Shown piece by piece: positions 11,800-25,371 of a stretch of 64,000 nucleotides of DNA. A program made the translations under genes and the position numbers. This DNA is from Aporrectodea caliginosa (Eukaryota > Annelida > Clitellata > Crassiclitellata > Lumbricidae). The stretch lies in NCBI GenBank assembly GCA_020284085.1, contig JACEVL010006447.1, positions 1,653,745-1,717,744 of the forward strand, in the 5' to 3' direction. The notes under the pieces were generated by a model. The model worked only from the letters and a program-made list of their open reading frames with translations, had not been told where the DNA came from and ran no database searches. How positions within the stretch are numbered: position 1 is the first letter of the stretch; every line of letters starts with the position of its first letter.

Positions 11800-12970
11800 T
11801 TTGGTCATCCGGAATTTTACCCTTAGTGCTGAATAGAATTATTTACCGTTTCGTTTGCAATCCGTAGTTTATTAAGTCACAACGTTCCAACTTCTATGAG
11901 TGAGAAACATCACAATCTTGACTGGATATCGAACTTTTCAATAACTTTCCAGGATTTTCAAGTGAGAGCTTGGCGCTTTCTGTGCCAATGCCTTTATCTC
12001 TACTGTGCTTAAGCTAGCTCTTCGGCTTGCCTTAACGAATGTGCCAAATAAATCACTTACTTGCTTATTTAGCAGAAGCCATTTCAGTTACGTGTCTTAC
12101 ACTCGCTGTTCACTCGCATAATGCAGCTGAAACGTTTTACGAAAACGAGGTTCATTGACTTTACTAAGCCGTGTACAGTTGCTGTGATCACTGGGCACAG
12201 CACAGGCTTGCCGTCTATCGAGTAGAAGATACAATGGAGAGCGCGATGGTCGACATCTGGTGAAATCCATGTGCTACATGATCACCTGGCGAATGCGAGA
12301 TGAATTAATTGGCACAAATAGGTCTAGTAGCGTATGTGCTATAACTGAGCCTTGTTTCTCATGGCTCTTAGCACTTACAAATTTAGACACCCGAGTACAT
12401 GTTTTGAATTATGATGTAGGTTCTGTCCAGACTGACGTTGGATTAGTGACGGGTGCCACAACCAAACTAGGTTGAGTTAGTCTGCTCAATGCTTGAATAT
12501 ATTGCGCTGCTATGCATAATCGCCCTAAAGTCTCATTCTTCCTTACTAATTTGCAATACCTTTTCTGTCATTTCGCATATAAATTCTTTTTTCTCTTTCC
12601 CACATGCACCGCAAACACTTTCTGACATTAAGAAGCACATACAACCCTGTGACAAGTTTAACATTCCTTTAGATGCTCTCACGTCATCTCGTTCTAAATC
12701 AACTACTGCTCTACGTGGTTTTATGTCATCAGTAACTTGAAATTTGACATAAAATCTCGTCCATTTGGATTAATAGAAATTACAGAAAGCAGTGGCATAA
12801 ACACATGAAAATGGGCCCCCTTTTACCTGGGCCCCCCCGCAGTTTGCGGGCCCATGTGGCAGCCGTTAAACACACATTTCAACAGCCAGAATATTTGTCT
12901 GCTTTGATAACCCCGTGCATCTTTTTTTTACATCAAGTTTGGATCCATAGCCTATTACTATAACTATATG
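11800..12970. other. Region without recognised genes
   Basis: No coding signature was found. A short G/C-rich spot with GGGCCCCC and its near-inverse occurs at 12810-12855. A TTTTTTT tract stands at 12922. Confidence 0.35.
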
Positions 12971-12974
12971 ATAA

Positions 12975-13292
12975 TTTTAGTAGTTGATCCCAAATGCTTG
13001 CAACTTTTCCAAAAATCTTATCTGATGTACTTTGTCAAATGATTTTGCAATTTCTATGTGAACTGCATCCAAAGGTGTTTCCACGTCAATCCTTTCATAA
13101 ACTTCCTAAAGAAACTAAATTTGTTTTACATCAACGAACTCGTGCGAATCCATGTTGACTGTTCTTTATAATAATTTATTAAGTTCGTTCTAAAGATCCA
13201 CTGTTGAACTTAATTATTATCTCCATCGCCTTGCAAAAGACACTGGTCTATATTTACCTGTTTCGCTTCTAGTTCCATTTTTAAACTAATGG
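12975..13292 (-). mobile_element. LINE reverse transcriptase fragment (fingers/palm)
   Basis: The minus strand reads NGTRSETGKYRPVSF, then LDAVHIEIAKSFDKVHQIRF and LEKLQAFGIN. This matches the GSR..P.NYRPVS and D..KAFD.V motifs of non-LTR reverse transcriptases, with stops between. It is a 5'- and 3'-truncated piece. Confidence 0.75.
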
Positions 13293-14224
13293 CACTATGA
13301 ATGCGACCTCCAAAGCGGTGTACCCGTCTAGTCTGCATAGATGCATTGGAGATCTGTGCTATAGTATATGCCATTTCCTCTATCAGATTGCATAAAACGC
13401 TTAACGTGTATCCATTTCTTGTCGTTTTTAACGCTTTAAGCCGCTATGCCAAATTGTCTCTACTAGAGAGAAACCAGCACAATATCTCTACACCATTGCC
13501 TGCCTTTATACATGTAAGTTCTGCTAAAAAAATATCTGTTCTATTACTCGAATCGCTGCAGATGAATGCTCGTTCACATGGTTGATTCTTTGCTTCTCAG
13601 ACTTCTAGTCTTCTTTCCAAGACTTCCAGTCTTCTTCTCAAGGCATAATTGGCACTAGCTAATGTACCGTTCTGAGTTGGCATTCACGCATTCGAATGTG
13701 AATACATGAATGGGTACCTTTGTTGAGCACATTAATCTTATCGGAAATAGAATGCAAAGCGACACTCGACGGAAACTTCGTAGGGTCACTTATGGCGCAT
13801 AAGAATTGAGTCTGTCTTCAGTTAACGTTAGGAATGGATAGAAAAATCTGAGATAACCAGACATTCTCCGTGGCCAAGCAGTGGTCACCTACAGCCGTGC
13901 CTCCTCCTCAGCTTTGCCCACTTTCACACATTTTGCGCGTCTGCTTTGCTTTTCCCTTTCACTCAACAATGTGACCGGTTCATTTGTCGCATTCCTGATC
14001 CAGTTCTGTTGGACGGATGTCAATAGCCAGCTACAGGATGTCATCTTTCAAGGTCTCCGTGTTTCCATAATGTCTTAAGTTCTATTCAGTCGGAGCAACA
14101 TGATGGTTTCTTCTCTTTAAGTCTAATTGTTGACAACTAATGATACTGTAGTGGCTGGTTTGTGTCGCACTGCAATCTATGACAAAAAGTAGTCGACCTC
14201 ACTTAAAATACATTACCACCAGAG

Positions 14225-14290
14225 ATGGGCACGATTAGTTGAATTACTAATCGATTAGAATTAGAATTAGCCCTTTGTCTGATCGATTAG
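14225..14290. repeat. AATCGATTAG-rich repeat
   Basis: Several overlapping copies of the near-palindrome AATCGATTAG, with TAGAATTAGAATTAG between. No gene overlaps it. Confidence 0.5.
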
Positions 14291-14339
14291 TTAAAATTCT
14301 CCACTAAGCTTATATATATTACAGTGGTTATTGTTTTTA

Positions 14340-14760
14340 GCTTGGGTCCACTTTAAATTTGTTGTCATTGTATGAAAGGCACCTTATGATCTCGTACCGA
14401 GTTACTTAATTTGCTGACTGATGCAGTTCACTCATGTTTTAATCCCATCAGAACAAATTTAAAATCAGCTTTCTCTGGCCAACTGTTTATTCCAACTCAG
14501 TAAAAGAGACGTCTAATTATCTATCATCTCTTCTCTCGCACGATGGTCCTCGTCTTTGGAATTCACTGCCACCAGCTTTGAGGGACACTTCTCTTTCTCT
14601 TATTACATTTCACAAACGTTTGATGAGGACCTATCCCTTTCCAGTTACCCGCTCTTTTGAAGTGAATTCACAAATTGTCACGATGTAAATACCTGAATAC
14701 TAGTAGCAGTATAGTAATAGGAAGAAATGGACCTAACAATAAAATTGATTATTATTGTTG
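14340..14760 (+). mobile_element. LINE 3' fragment
   Basis: The plus strand reads HDGPRLWNSLPPALRDTSLS and FHKRLMRTY. This is the C-terminal end of a CR1/L2-like LINE reverse transcriptase. A short UTR ends in ATTATTATTG near 14745-14757. Confidence 0.7.
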
Positions 14761-15042
14761 TCATATGTAGCAAACTCGCGAGGGTTTAGAAGAACAGCGG
14801 ATGCAGAATGAAGACTAAGAGGACTAAGAGTTTCGTCTTTATGCTGTCATAGCGTTGAGTGCGCTACTGTACAGATCTTAGACCTGGCTGATTACAGTGC
14901 CATACAAGAAGAAATTATAATTATGTGGTTGAGAAGAATTCTGCATGTTTGATAAAACACAAAATAAAGTCACACGGAAGCGAACCGGAGAAGAGTATAA
15001 TAATAGAGAATATTATCAGAAAGAGAACATTAAAATGTTCAC

Positions 15043-15246
15043 GTGGTTCTTATGGACAATGGAAGAAGAGCCAACCAAGTGATGAGCTGGATTCCTGCGG
15101 GGAAAAGGAAAAGACCACGGAAGAACTGGCCAGAGACCATCAAGGACGACTTGAGGTGCTTGGAGATGTCGTGGGACGAGGCTGAAAGACTGGCAATGGA
15201 CAGAGATGAACGGAGAAGATGCGTTGCCCGATGTGCAGACCTATAA
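15043..15246 (+). mobile_element. LINE C-terminal fragment, second family
   Basis: The frame reads GKRKRPRKNWPETIKDDLRC, SWDEAERLAMDRDERRRCVA and ends CADL. The pattern G-R-x-RK-W ... D is also seen in the C-terminus of the longer LINE at 18418-19559, so both belong to the same broad type. Upstream sequence is not coding, so it is 5'-truncated. Confidence 0.7.
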
Positions 15247-15835
15247 TTATGTGAAGGACAAAGTATACTCCGTAAGTAAGTATGCGTAGAGGAATCCGTT
15301 ATGACGACAAACAGAAGACACCGCACTCCAGCAATTATGCGATGCACGCTTATTTTATGATAGAAAAGAATAAAATATTTACTGTAGAAATCTAGTCTAT
15401 GGCAAGTGGCCAGCAGTAAGAATAATGACGACGTTCTTCAGCTTCTTAATTGCACTTTAGTTATAAATTAGCAGCTGTGGATGGCCATTAGCTATGTAGC
15501 AGCTACTTATCTGCTTGCTAATGGCCATTCACAGCTGCTAATTCATCGGAAATGAGCAATCTTAAGGCTTTTTGGCTGATGACCGCCATTTTAATGGCCA
15601 TTTTCATTTTAGAACAGGTGTCATACTATCTTAATGTCATTTCTCTACACAATAAACCACAGCAGTTTCATATTGTGGGCCACTACATTTATCTTAGAGG
15701 CCAATCCACTTTACGTTAAGCCAACGCGCACTCCAGAGATCTGTGCATTAAGCTAGGCGCCACTGTACTATCTTTGAGATAATTCTACTACAGGCCTATA
15801 ATAGGTGCTTTGAATCTGGTATCCTACATTGGCTG

Positions 15836-16061
15836 GATGGATGTATGGATGTATGTATGTATGGATGGATGGATGGATGGATGGATATGGATGGATGATG
15901 GATGGATGGATGGATGGATGGATGGATGGATGGATGGATGGATGGATGGATGGATGGACGGACGGACGGACGGATGGATGGATGGATGGATGGACGGACG
16001 GACGGATGGATGGGATGGATGGATGGATGGATGGATGGATGGATGGATGGATGGATGGATG
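15836..16061. repeat. GGAT/GGAC tetranucleotide array
   Basis: About 225 bp of GGAT units with GTAT units at the start and two blocks of GGAC (15957-15973 and 15992-16005). It reads WMDG in frame on one strand and SIHP on the other, both artefacts. Confidence 0.97.
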
Positions 16062-16099
16062 AGAGCAGGGAAGTATGCACAGACGGACTGAGAAAGTAC

Positions 16100-17270
16100 A
16101 ACATTCCCATTTGGTTCTCCTGGTTAGCTATCTTGGTCGATTGTTCTATTGTCTTTTCCTATTTATTCCTTTGGCGGATTCTTGTTCTTGCCCTCTACAG
16201 ACATTGTTTTATTCTATGTTCTGTTTGCTCTCTCCGTCCTTAGAATTCCTTCGGACGTTTTGTTGGTCCATGGTTAATTCCTGTGCGCTGTGAATCGACG
16301 CCTCGTCGGTTCTTTGTTCGTAAGAAAATGTCCCTCGATTTATCACCGTCGTTTCTAAGCAAGGGCAATTGACTGGACGACCGTTGTTTCCAACAGCGTC
16401 TTCCATCCGACGCCGCACGATTTCTCTCTCTCTCCTCTCTGGTCTCGTAGACCACGATCGACCAAAGCAATCCTCTTTCAATGGCGCCGACCTGAATTAG
16501 ACGAATGAACCTCGGAGACTCGGTCGCTTATACTACGCAGTATTTGATGTCTGACGCTGGTTCCCTTTCCCATCGGTTTCCTTGATATGCTATACGTCCA
16601 GTTGGTTAGTTTCCTGTCTTGTCTACTGATTCCCTTTCTGTCCGGGTAGTATTTTGTCTTGTTCTGCAAGATCCCTGTAGTGTTTTCTGTTTTCTCCTCT
16701 TCCTTTCAATAGTTTGTGTCTTTGACTTGTCTTGAATTGGTTCGTCTATTACGGGTCACGATTTCTATAAGTCGCATAATGATGGACAGTCTATTGGGAC
16801 GATGCGCAGAAAACGATGTCTTGCAATTTACTGCCCGAAGGTCGGCTCGAACCGGCGACCTTCGAGTAGTAAATCGTACACCCAACAGAGTTTCGGGTCA
16901 AGTGCTCATATTAGCACTAAAGGAAAAGTAGTTTTCCTGTGGACATGGAAAATGCCCCAAGAATCCAATTGTATCAATCATTCCACAATAATTTCCATGT
17001 TGTTACGTCGATTGGTACTAAAACTATCTGACCGTACGATTGAAGCCGTAAAATGCACACGAACGATGGGTTAATTATTGGCCGATTTTATTTACTTTTG
17101 GACACTATGAGAGTCGCTTCTCTATAATCGTATTGTAATCCTGTTTATTTTTATGACTTTGTCCGAAGACAGCTGTGACGAACTTTCACTTTATGTTGAC
17201 CTCCCACTCTCGCTGGTTATGGACTGCATTTGGGCAATGTTCCCGGCTGGAAGTTGAAGAAAGATTATGC
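16100..17270. other. Region without recognised genes; possible SINE scar
   Basis: On the minus strand at 16880-16830 there is a tRNA-like B box, GGTTCGAGCC, inside an AAGGTC ... GACCTT stem, which could be the head of a decayed SINE. Otherwise nothing is recognised. Confidence 0.3.
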
Positions 17271-17271
17271 A

Positions 17272-17277
<6 letters not shown>

Positions 17278-17318
<41 letters not shown>
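17278..17318. repeat. TA dinucleotide array
   Basis: An uninterrupted TA run of about 40 bp. Confidence 0.95.
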
Positions 17319-17321
<3 letters not shown>

Positions 17322-18410
17322 GCGCAAGACCAAACAACATAATTAAACAGATTGATCCATTAATGTGGTCTAAATGTTATAATATAGATAATCAGACAAT
17401 CAGCACTATCCAACCAGTTTACTCTTGAGCACTAAAGAACTGCACTACAATAACTGACTTCAGGATGACCTTCGCGGAATCTAAGGGTCAGAGCGAAGAG
17501 GCTCATGACCCAACAAATAGGTCAAACGACACTTGAAAGCTTCTCGTTCCATCGAGCGCAAAGGAAATAGACAAATGTATAATCTGACCTTAGCCCTCTA
17601 CCCTTCAAGAGAGCATACAACCACCTTGCTCTTTCGCACTAGTTTTTTTACATAGCTACTAAACTGTATAAGTTACATCACTGTTGCATTTCTTCGACCT
17701 GGGTCTCCTCTGGGACAGTAACTCTGCTCTATGATTGCTATTGTGACCACGCCAAGCCTCTCAGGAAACCCCCGAGCAGCGCACCTCCTCACTCAAACCT
17801 GAAGAACCACCAGACAAGAGATTCACCATTCATCGATCTATCTCTCTTATACAGAACTCTTCATCTGGCTCCCTCACTTCTGGCCCTGCCTTCTAACCAA
17901 TTATATCTTGGCCTGTCTCATACTGGTAGTCAGTTGTAGGTCTAAACTTAGCTGGCTGCACAGCTAATTTCGATGCGAATGCTTATAGCTATGTGCTGGA
18001 TGACATCGGATCTAATTAGGCTAATCGAGTCCAAGTGCACATTAGTTGCTATTTAATCAAACTAATCGAGTTGGGTTGCATTGAATTTGCATTTTGCGTC
18101 TCTGATATAAGGCTTTTGTTCATACGAATATAGGTCATCCTTCCAGGGTTTCTCAGTAGCCAGAGCTGGAATGACAATCGCCATTTACGTAAGAAATATC
18201 CCTCAACAGTACAGTATGGATCACATACAGACTGTTGTAAATTACAGAGATAACTTAAATATTTACATGATCAGCCTACCAGAGATGAACTGAGAGTAAT
18301 CTATTTTCCCACACAATAAACTAAATACGGGTCTAATTATTCTAATAAAGTGTCCCATGTACCACAGTCTTAGTAACCTTCAAGCGCTTTGGGCACTTCT
18401 AGCAGACTCT

Positions 18411-19559
18411 CTCTCTCTCTCTCTCTCTCTTCAACCGTCCTTGATACGAGGGTTGGTCGCATTGTAGACGATTCTTCTCCATCCTCTCCTGTCCTCGGTT
18501 TCTCGCAGCAACCTTTCCGTTGATAATTCCAACCATTCGCCCACATTGTCCATCCATCTCTTCCTTGGTTTCCCTCTTGCTCTTGCTCCCGGTACCGTTC
18601 CTTGCATAATTTCTTTCTCTAGGCATTCACCTTGTTTCCTCATTATATGTCCAAAGTAAGACATCTTTCTTCTTTTTATTGATTCCAGTAAATTCCTTTC
18701 CACTCCCGCCGTCTCTAACACCCATTCATTTGTTTTTTTCTCTATCCATGATATACCCAGTATTTTTCGTATGCATTTCATTTCAAATGCTTTTATTCTC
18801 TCCTCATCCCTCTTTTTGATTGTCCAGCTCTCGCAGCCATACATCATCACTGGCCATATAAGTGTCCTCATTAGTCATTAATTTAATCTTTGTGTTAATT
18901 TTTATGTTATGGCTTTTCCACAGTTTCATCAGATCTACTCCTATTCCAAGTCCTCTTGCAGTTCTTATTCTTATCTCCCTGCTGCAATCCACGTCTTCTG
19001 TTATGAGTGATCCTAAGTACACGAAGGTTTCCACTTGTTCTATCATACTGTCTTGTACTTTGATGTTGCATTGATTCCCATTTAGTGCCATACACTTTGT
19101 TTTACCTATGTTGATCTCTAAGCCCTTTTTTCGCCCTTCCCTGTCCAATCGAGTCACCAGATCCTGTAGTTCCATTTCTGTGCTTGCCATTAACACTATG
19201 TCATCTGCATATCGTAGATTTGTTATCCTTCTTCCTCCAACTTGAATGCCTCCTTTGTATCCTCTCAGTGCCTCTCTCAAAACCATCTCTGAAAGTATGT
19301 TGAACAATGTTGGCGAGATCACACATCCCTGTCTGACTCCCCTTTTAATTCTAAACTCACTTGACAGTGTCCCGGCAATTTTTACCTTTGCCGTCTGTTT
19401 TCTATACAGTTCTGTTATCAGGTTTATAATGTGTGCTGGGTACCCCATTTCAACCATCGACAGCCATAGTTGCTCATGTGATACACAACCAAAAGCCTTT
19501 TTGAAATCGATTTTTTTTCGAAATTTGCAGACTCGCCATGATTTAAATCTTCTCGCCAT
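18411..19559 (-). mobile_element. Non-LTR retrotransposon, 5'-truncated reverse transcriptase
   Basis: On the minus strand 19500-18870 reads a reverse transcriptase core: DFKKAFGCVSHEQLW, RGVRQGCVISPTLFN and LRYADDIVLMAST, with the YADD catalytic pair. A frameshift near 18865 leads to the C-terminal part with WPVMMYGCESWTIKK, MSYFGHIMRK and RGKPRKRWMDNVGEWLE. The frame stops after IKDG and a TC array (GA on the coding strand, 18411-18431) forms the 3' tail. The endonuclease is missing. Known relatives reverse-transcribe their own RNA at a nicked target. The frameshift means this copy is dead, but the rest is well preserved. Confidence 0.9.
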
Positions 19560-19599
19560 GATCTAAATCTCTGCCGCTGAGACGAGAGACGAACGAATC

Positions 19600-22500
19600 C
19601 TCGTCTGGGCCTTAGCAGTAGAAATGTTGGACTGACTGAATGCTCCATGTTCTTGCTTTCGGTGACATTCTTGAAGAATGAAATTGAGAATTAGAGATAT
19701 AACAGTTGCAGTGCTAGCCTTTGTTTTAGAGTAAAGCATTTGAATCTTGAAGCACAGAAAAGCTTCATAAACGTCAAACAAATGGTCTGTCGAATTCACA
19801 TGGCATACAAACTTAAGTCTTTTATTTTGTAATTTTAAAGAATGATATAGACTTTTCTTATGATAACGTAATTTTTGGAACATCAGTTTTATCTTGTTAT
19901 TTCTTAGCGGAATCTTATTCTTTGTGCATTCCACGTTTTCCTATAGATCTATTCTTGCTTCATTCGACGTTTTTGCTTCGCTAAAGTTGAGTTAGACGCG
20001 AGCTCTTCTTTCATTCTGTCTGCAGCTAGCTTTCTCAAGATGGATAGCTGCTCTGCATCGAGGGCTTATAATCGCATCATTCGTCCTTCTAAGCTGACAG
20101 AAATAATAAGTGATCGTCTCTACGCCGGTGTTTCCGAAATCAGGCGATTTGCAATACAACATCTAATATATGGACTCAACGGGAATATGTCCTCATAACT
20201 GCTCCCATCGTCCGTCCGTCCGTCCGTCCGTCCGTCCGTCCGTCCGTCCGTCCGTCCATCAGTTCTTCTGTCTCTTCTACCCTTGATAACTTTCATTAGT
20301 ACTCTGTGTCTCTCTCCCGCGCTCTGTCCTTCTCCGTGTCTTTGCGTTTGTATCTGACTAGTTTACTTCTTATAGCCTACCTCTCGACATCTTTGCCTAT
20401 CTTTCTGTTACTGTGTCTATCTGTCAGTTTCTGTGGTCCGTAGATGTCGTTGTCTGTCTGTCTTTGTGTTTGTTTATCTGTCTCACTTTGTCTCACAATC
20501 CATCCCTTGGAATCACTCTAAGCATTCGTATACCGTGAGCTTTGTCATGCGGTCCTCTCTTAATGGCCACCTCAAACGACCCTCGAAGGGCGAATTTCTT
20601 CGAAATATATAAGGAGGCTTCACAGACTTACAGCGACCATTTGCAAAACCCTTTGGGCTACAGACTGAATGAAATGAGGGACAGAAGGCCTGTCCTGTTG
20701 AACAAACTAACTAAGTCACATCCTATACGACCGATCTAAATCGTGTCGCATTTGGAATGAACCCAGTTGATCTAACGAGCCCTGCTTAGGTCTGTCTCAT
20801 GTTGCCGGGAGTCCTCTTCCTTCGAAGGCTTTACCAAACGCCGTTTCCTTCGAACGACAAGGCGACCTGTCTCATCGCAGACGAAGGCGCTGCGTCTAAT
20901 ATCCGTTACGGATTGGTGTACATACAGATAATAGCGTGCGGTCCGTGCAGCGCCAGGTCATAAACGACCGGAACTGGATGGCAGCTTTGACAAGCGACGC
21001 ACAGGCCGACGCCTCCGCCGCCGATTTATCCCTTTGAACCGACGACGCCAGGCCCTACTCTGGGGGGGGGGACTCAGCGTCATTTGTTTCGTCGAGAATG
21101 GCGGGCTCAACGACGACCCGCTGGATTACCCTCACGAAACCCCTCTGACGTCACATGCGCCTCGTTGCCATGACAACTCGTAATGGGAATGGCTCGTTGC
21201 TGGCTTACGAGATTTACGGTTCGAGGCCAACTTTCAAGGCAATTCAATTGGACATTTATGTAGCTCCCGCCAGCCAGAAAACTCCCATGAAAAGAAGAAT
21301 ATCCGAGTATTATATACCAAGGGCATTGTTGCCTAATATATATACTTGTGTCTAATGTGAGTTGTTTTAATTTAATTCAAGTAATACTGTGTGATGTCTT
21401 TAATTTTGATCAACATTATATTATTTTATATTATTTTTATGTGATCTAATCTGATCAGAACTAAACTAATATAATCTAATCCCATATCTAATGTGCCTTC
21501 AAATTGAAGGCGCTGATTTCCTTAACTCGCCCTTAAACCAGCAATGGATGAATCCCTTGGTTCTGGACACAATGTCATCGCATCACAAGACTTGACGTTT
21601 ATTTCCCAGATTACGTCGCTACCAAATTATATCGCTTGGTGACAGAGACACTTGTACGCAAATAATTTGCCTAAGTCAGGACGTTACACGGAGTCTAAGC
21701 CACAAACTAGATCACGGTCACGGATCTTGCTGTTAGAGTCTAGCCGCGTGATCCGTGACCAAGAATGTTACCGATATACCGCCTTGTCGTACCAAACGAA
21801 TCCTACTGACTTGTGTAGGAGACCGACTTCGAAAAGTTATCCTTACAAGGCACCAACACTGAGTTATTCATTTCTACAAACTGTTAGCTCACTACAGTGT
21901 CTGCTGACCGAATTGCGCGTTCTTGTTCTTTTAACTCTTGTCCTTCTTGTTTTTCAAAGAACTGCACGATGTCAGTTACAAGTCTTACCATACAGATGTC
22001 ACTGTGGTCAACATAGATGCTGCTGCCGAGTCTTCTTTCTTTATTCTGATAGGGCCTACATTATTACATTTTCATCATGCAGATTTAACTCGATACTACT
22101 CGTATGTTCAGACGTCCACTTGTTTGAGTCTGCTTTAGATCTTATGTGTCTTAGGAATCGATTTTGAACACTTCTGCCCAGCCGCTGTTTGGAATTTATC
22201 GACACACCTCAAAGTTCCAAATTAAAAAGTTCCAAATTAAAAGTGTCGATTAGGCCTACTAAAAATTAAATCGCTTACAACTGGCTAACAAGAAGCACTG
22301 AGTTGTGAACAGGTTGACAATAAATAGACCTGTAGAATACTTCATTACCACAGACTATTAACGTCAATAAGATTTATTGTTGATGCCACACATCAATTTC
22401 AAGCGTTTTAAAGTATACCATGAACAAGATGTCATGGTTGCCGCAAGCCTAACACTACGCCAGATATTCATAATAATCATTTTCGTTTATTCAACCGCAA

Positions 22501-23090
22501 CCGGATACATTCTACAGTTATGCCGAAGAAGAAGGTGAAGAAAGACAAAAATTGTGAGTTTGTTGGATAGAGAACGCCTTGCTACAAAGGGCAGAGAACT
22601 AACTATATATATGTGTTTGTATGAAAGCCTCGGGATGAAATGTCTTTTGTCCTTCGTTGTTAATTAACGACATGCGGTCGCGGTCTGAGTTTGTACTGAC
22701 GTCTAACTTTAGGAGGGAATATTCCAAGTAGTAAGATAAAGTGTAGAACGTGGACTGGGAACGCTAAACCAACAGTCATCTGGTAACTCTTTGCGTGTTT
22801 GCGAGAGCTCGTCAGTGAGGACATTTCCAGTAACTTGAATCTGCTTACTGTACATTTAGGCCTGTTCTTGCTCGTGTTCTTGCTGCTGTTATTCCTGACA
22901 ATAAATCTTGAATGCTGAATCTTGTGCTTATGCTGGCGAGGTGGAGCGCCTTCCAGATGTACATACAGAGTCGAACAAAATACTTAGTTTGTGGCTTAGT
23001 TGATGTTTAATTTTTAATCCAACTTCCTACAACTTGCAAGCTTTGCCGCAATGTATGACCAATGTTAACCATATGCTTCTGGTCATGTCC
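19600..23090. other. Region without recognised genes
   Basis: Only short frames, none with a motif I recognise. It holds a CCGT array (20211-20258), a run of nine or ten G at 21062, and the 15-bp repeat AAAGTTCCAAATTAA twice in tandem near 22209-22240. A LINE-like tail with GAATCTTGAATGCTGAATC is near 22900. Confidence 0.4.
20211..20258. repeat. CCGT tetranucleotide array
   Basis: About 12 CGTC units in a row. Confidence 0.95.
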
Positions 23091-23099
23091 CCACTTTTA

Positions 23100-23960
23100 T
23101 CGTAAAAGAAGACCACTTAAGATGAAAAAGAATGCAAAGAATAAAAAGAAGGACATTAAGTTGAAGAAAAAAAGAAGAACAATGCGAGGAAGAAAAGGAG
23201 GAGGAAGACGATGATGAACAGAAAGAACAAGGAGAACAAAAGAAATGAGAAAGTAAGAGAAGGAGAAAACAAGAAGAACAGGAAGAACAAGACTAAGAAC
23301 GAGAAACGAATAAGAAGAACAAGAATTTGAACAAGTAGATGAAGAACGAGAAAAAAACCAGCAGAAGAAGAACAGGAGCATAAAGAACAAGAACAAGAAG
23401 ACCAAGAATGAAGAGACGATGAACAATAAGAAAAAGAAGACTAAGAAGAAGAAGAAGATAAATAAGAGAAACAAGAATTAGAAAATAGCAGAATATGACG
23501 AAAAAGAGGAATAAGAAGAAGAACCAAACGAACAGGAAAAACAAAAGCAAGAGTACGAGCGTGATTAAATATGAAAAGAACAAGAATGAGAACGAGCTGA
23601 TAATCAAACAAGAAGAAGAACAACAAGAAGAAAAGCAGAACAAGAACAAGGAGAACAAGAACAAGGAGAACAAGAAAAAGCAGAACAAACGCAAGATTGC
23701 GTTTAATTGGAAATCGTTGGAACGTTCAGTGGATGGGTTCGAAAACATTACTTGATAGTCTGTTGTCGCTCCACAGGAGCACGTATCAGACCGTAGTTCA
23801 TCGTCAACATCAGGCAGAGTATAAGAAAGTAGACGGCAGATTAGGTGGAACAGGAGAAGAAAGAAGAGATGGAGAAGGAGTTGGATGGGGAAGAGGATGA
23901 TGAGGAGAAGGTGGGAGAGGAAGAAACGGAGGAGAAGGAGGTGAACGGCGCACCGGAGTA
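23100..23960 (+). repeat. Purine-rich strand (AAGAAC/GGAGAAG type)
   Basis: From 23100 to about 23690 the plus strand is almost entirely purine with scattered C, built of AAGAAGAACAAG-like units. After a 150-bp break a GGAGAAG/GAGGAG-rich stretch runs to about 23960. Lys/Glu-rich and Ser/Phe/Leu-rich frames on the two strands follow from composition and are not evidence of a gene. Confidence 0.85.
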
Positions 23961-24129
23961 CGAAGGAAAGGTCATGAGAGGAATTTTAAGGCTTGATATG
24001 GAAACTAGCAAGAACGGAGGAAAATTTTTAACCAGCAGAAGGAAGAGAGTGAAAAGACGACTTCTCATAGGAGAATGAAAGCCAACAAGAAGCATATTAT
24101 GAAAACTATATAATCTGCGAATGTATGAC

Positions 24130-25220
24130 AAGCAAAAGACTTATTGTACAGAGAAAAAGACTATCAATGGACATAAATTGTTCGCTTTTTGTCATTCCAT
24201 CAGAAGGATTGATCGATTAAAGTAGTCGAAATGAAAAACAAACGAATGAATGAATCTGTGAACGTAATTTTTCCAGCGATCTAGCATTAAAAATGTCTAT
24301 GATGTCATTTCGATGAGTCATCGAGATGTTTACTTGTCAGCGATTGGTCGGTGGTTTTCCTCTCTTATGGCGCAAAATATTAAGTTATCTGAGATTGATA
24401 TGTTTGTGATTGGTGAGCGTTCGCCAGTGCACTTTATATATTTCTTTTTATAGGTATTTTTCAGGGGTGACCGTTCACATGTCCGGAATGCCCGGAAAAA
24501 CCTGTAAAGGTTGATGCAAATGTAGTATGTAAAGAGCGCTAAGAAGTTATGGCACAGATAGTCTATCGTTTGAAATAGATTCGTGCGCTTAGACGCTGCA
24601 ACTATTACGTAGGCCGTACTGTTGTGACTGAACTGAACGCTTTATAATTATTATTATTAGTTAGTTAAGTTAAGACTACGCGTCTTTCTCGATTTAACGT
24701 TATGCTACAAATCGAACGAGTCTACGGTTCGAAGCCAGATCGATTGACAACTGCTTCGGAAGGTCGTCAACAGCATGAATGGATTAGAACGAAGAAACAG
24801 ATGAACGAATGAATAAATGAGTTAAAGAATGAACGAATGCACGAGCGAAGGAACGAAGAAATGTAACTTACTCAAGGAGGATGAAATGAGAATTGAATGA
24901 ATTAGGCGTTCGAGCAGAATAGGAGGATAATTTCTCAGCGTAGAATCGGTTGACTGTCTTCGGTCGGTGGAAGTGGATGATGGCGATGTGGAAGGGGTGG
25001 GGTGGGGTGGGGTGGGGTGGGGAGGCGGCTGTGCTAATGAGTCTCGTTAACATGCTATGTATGGTCTTGACCTTTCTTTGCCAATCTCAAGAACCGACTC
25101 AGGTTCAGGTGATGGATTCTAAGGAGGTCTACGGTGGCGACGCGACGAACGATGTCCCGCAAGATGGCGCTCTGCTGAAAGTCACGTGCTACCAGAGTTA
25201 TGTCTGGCAGCAAGAGACAC
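24130..25220. other. Region without recognised genes
   Basis: At 24780-24860 there are AACGAATGAATAAATGA-like repeats. At 24996-25022 there is a GGGGT run of six units. Nothing coding is recognised. Confidence 0.35.
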
Positions 25221-25229
25221 CGGTGCGGA

Positions 25230-25230
<1 letters not shown>

Positions 25231-25270
<40 letters not shown>

Positions 25271-25272
25271 CC

Positions 25273-25329
<57 letters not shown>

Positions 25330-25371
25330 ACGCACACACACACACATACACACACACATACACACACAGCA
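25231..25371. repeat. CA dinucleotide array
   Basis: About 140 bp of CA with a CCCCC interruption at 25269 and scattered TA and GC substitutions towards the right. Confidence 0.97.

Noticed and set aside
15796..16243. Long frames across the GGAT array (WMDG and SIHP repeats).
   Set aside because: They are translations of a tetranucleotide repeat open in several frames on both strands.
21652..22167. A 171-codon open frame on the plus strand.
   Set aside because: No recognisable domain, no splice consensus at its edges, and the codon use looks random.
23097..23748. Frames rich in Phe, Leu and Ser on the minus strand that resemble membrane proteins.
   Set aside because: The complementary strand is a purine tract, so this composition is automatic.
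24725..24740. GGTTCGAAGCC resembling a tRNA B box.
   Set aside because: No A box at the proper distance upstream and no repeated copy was seen.
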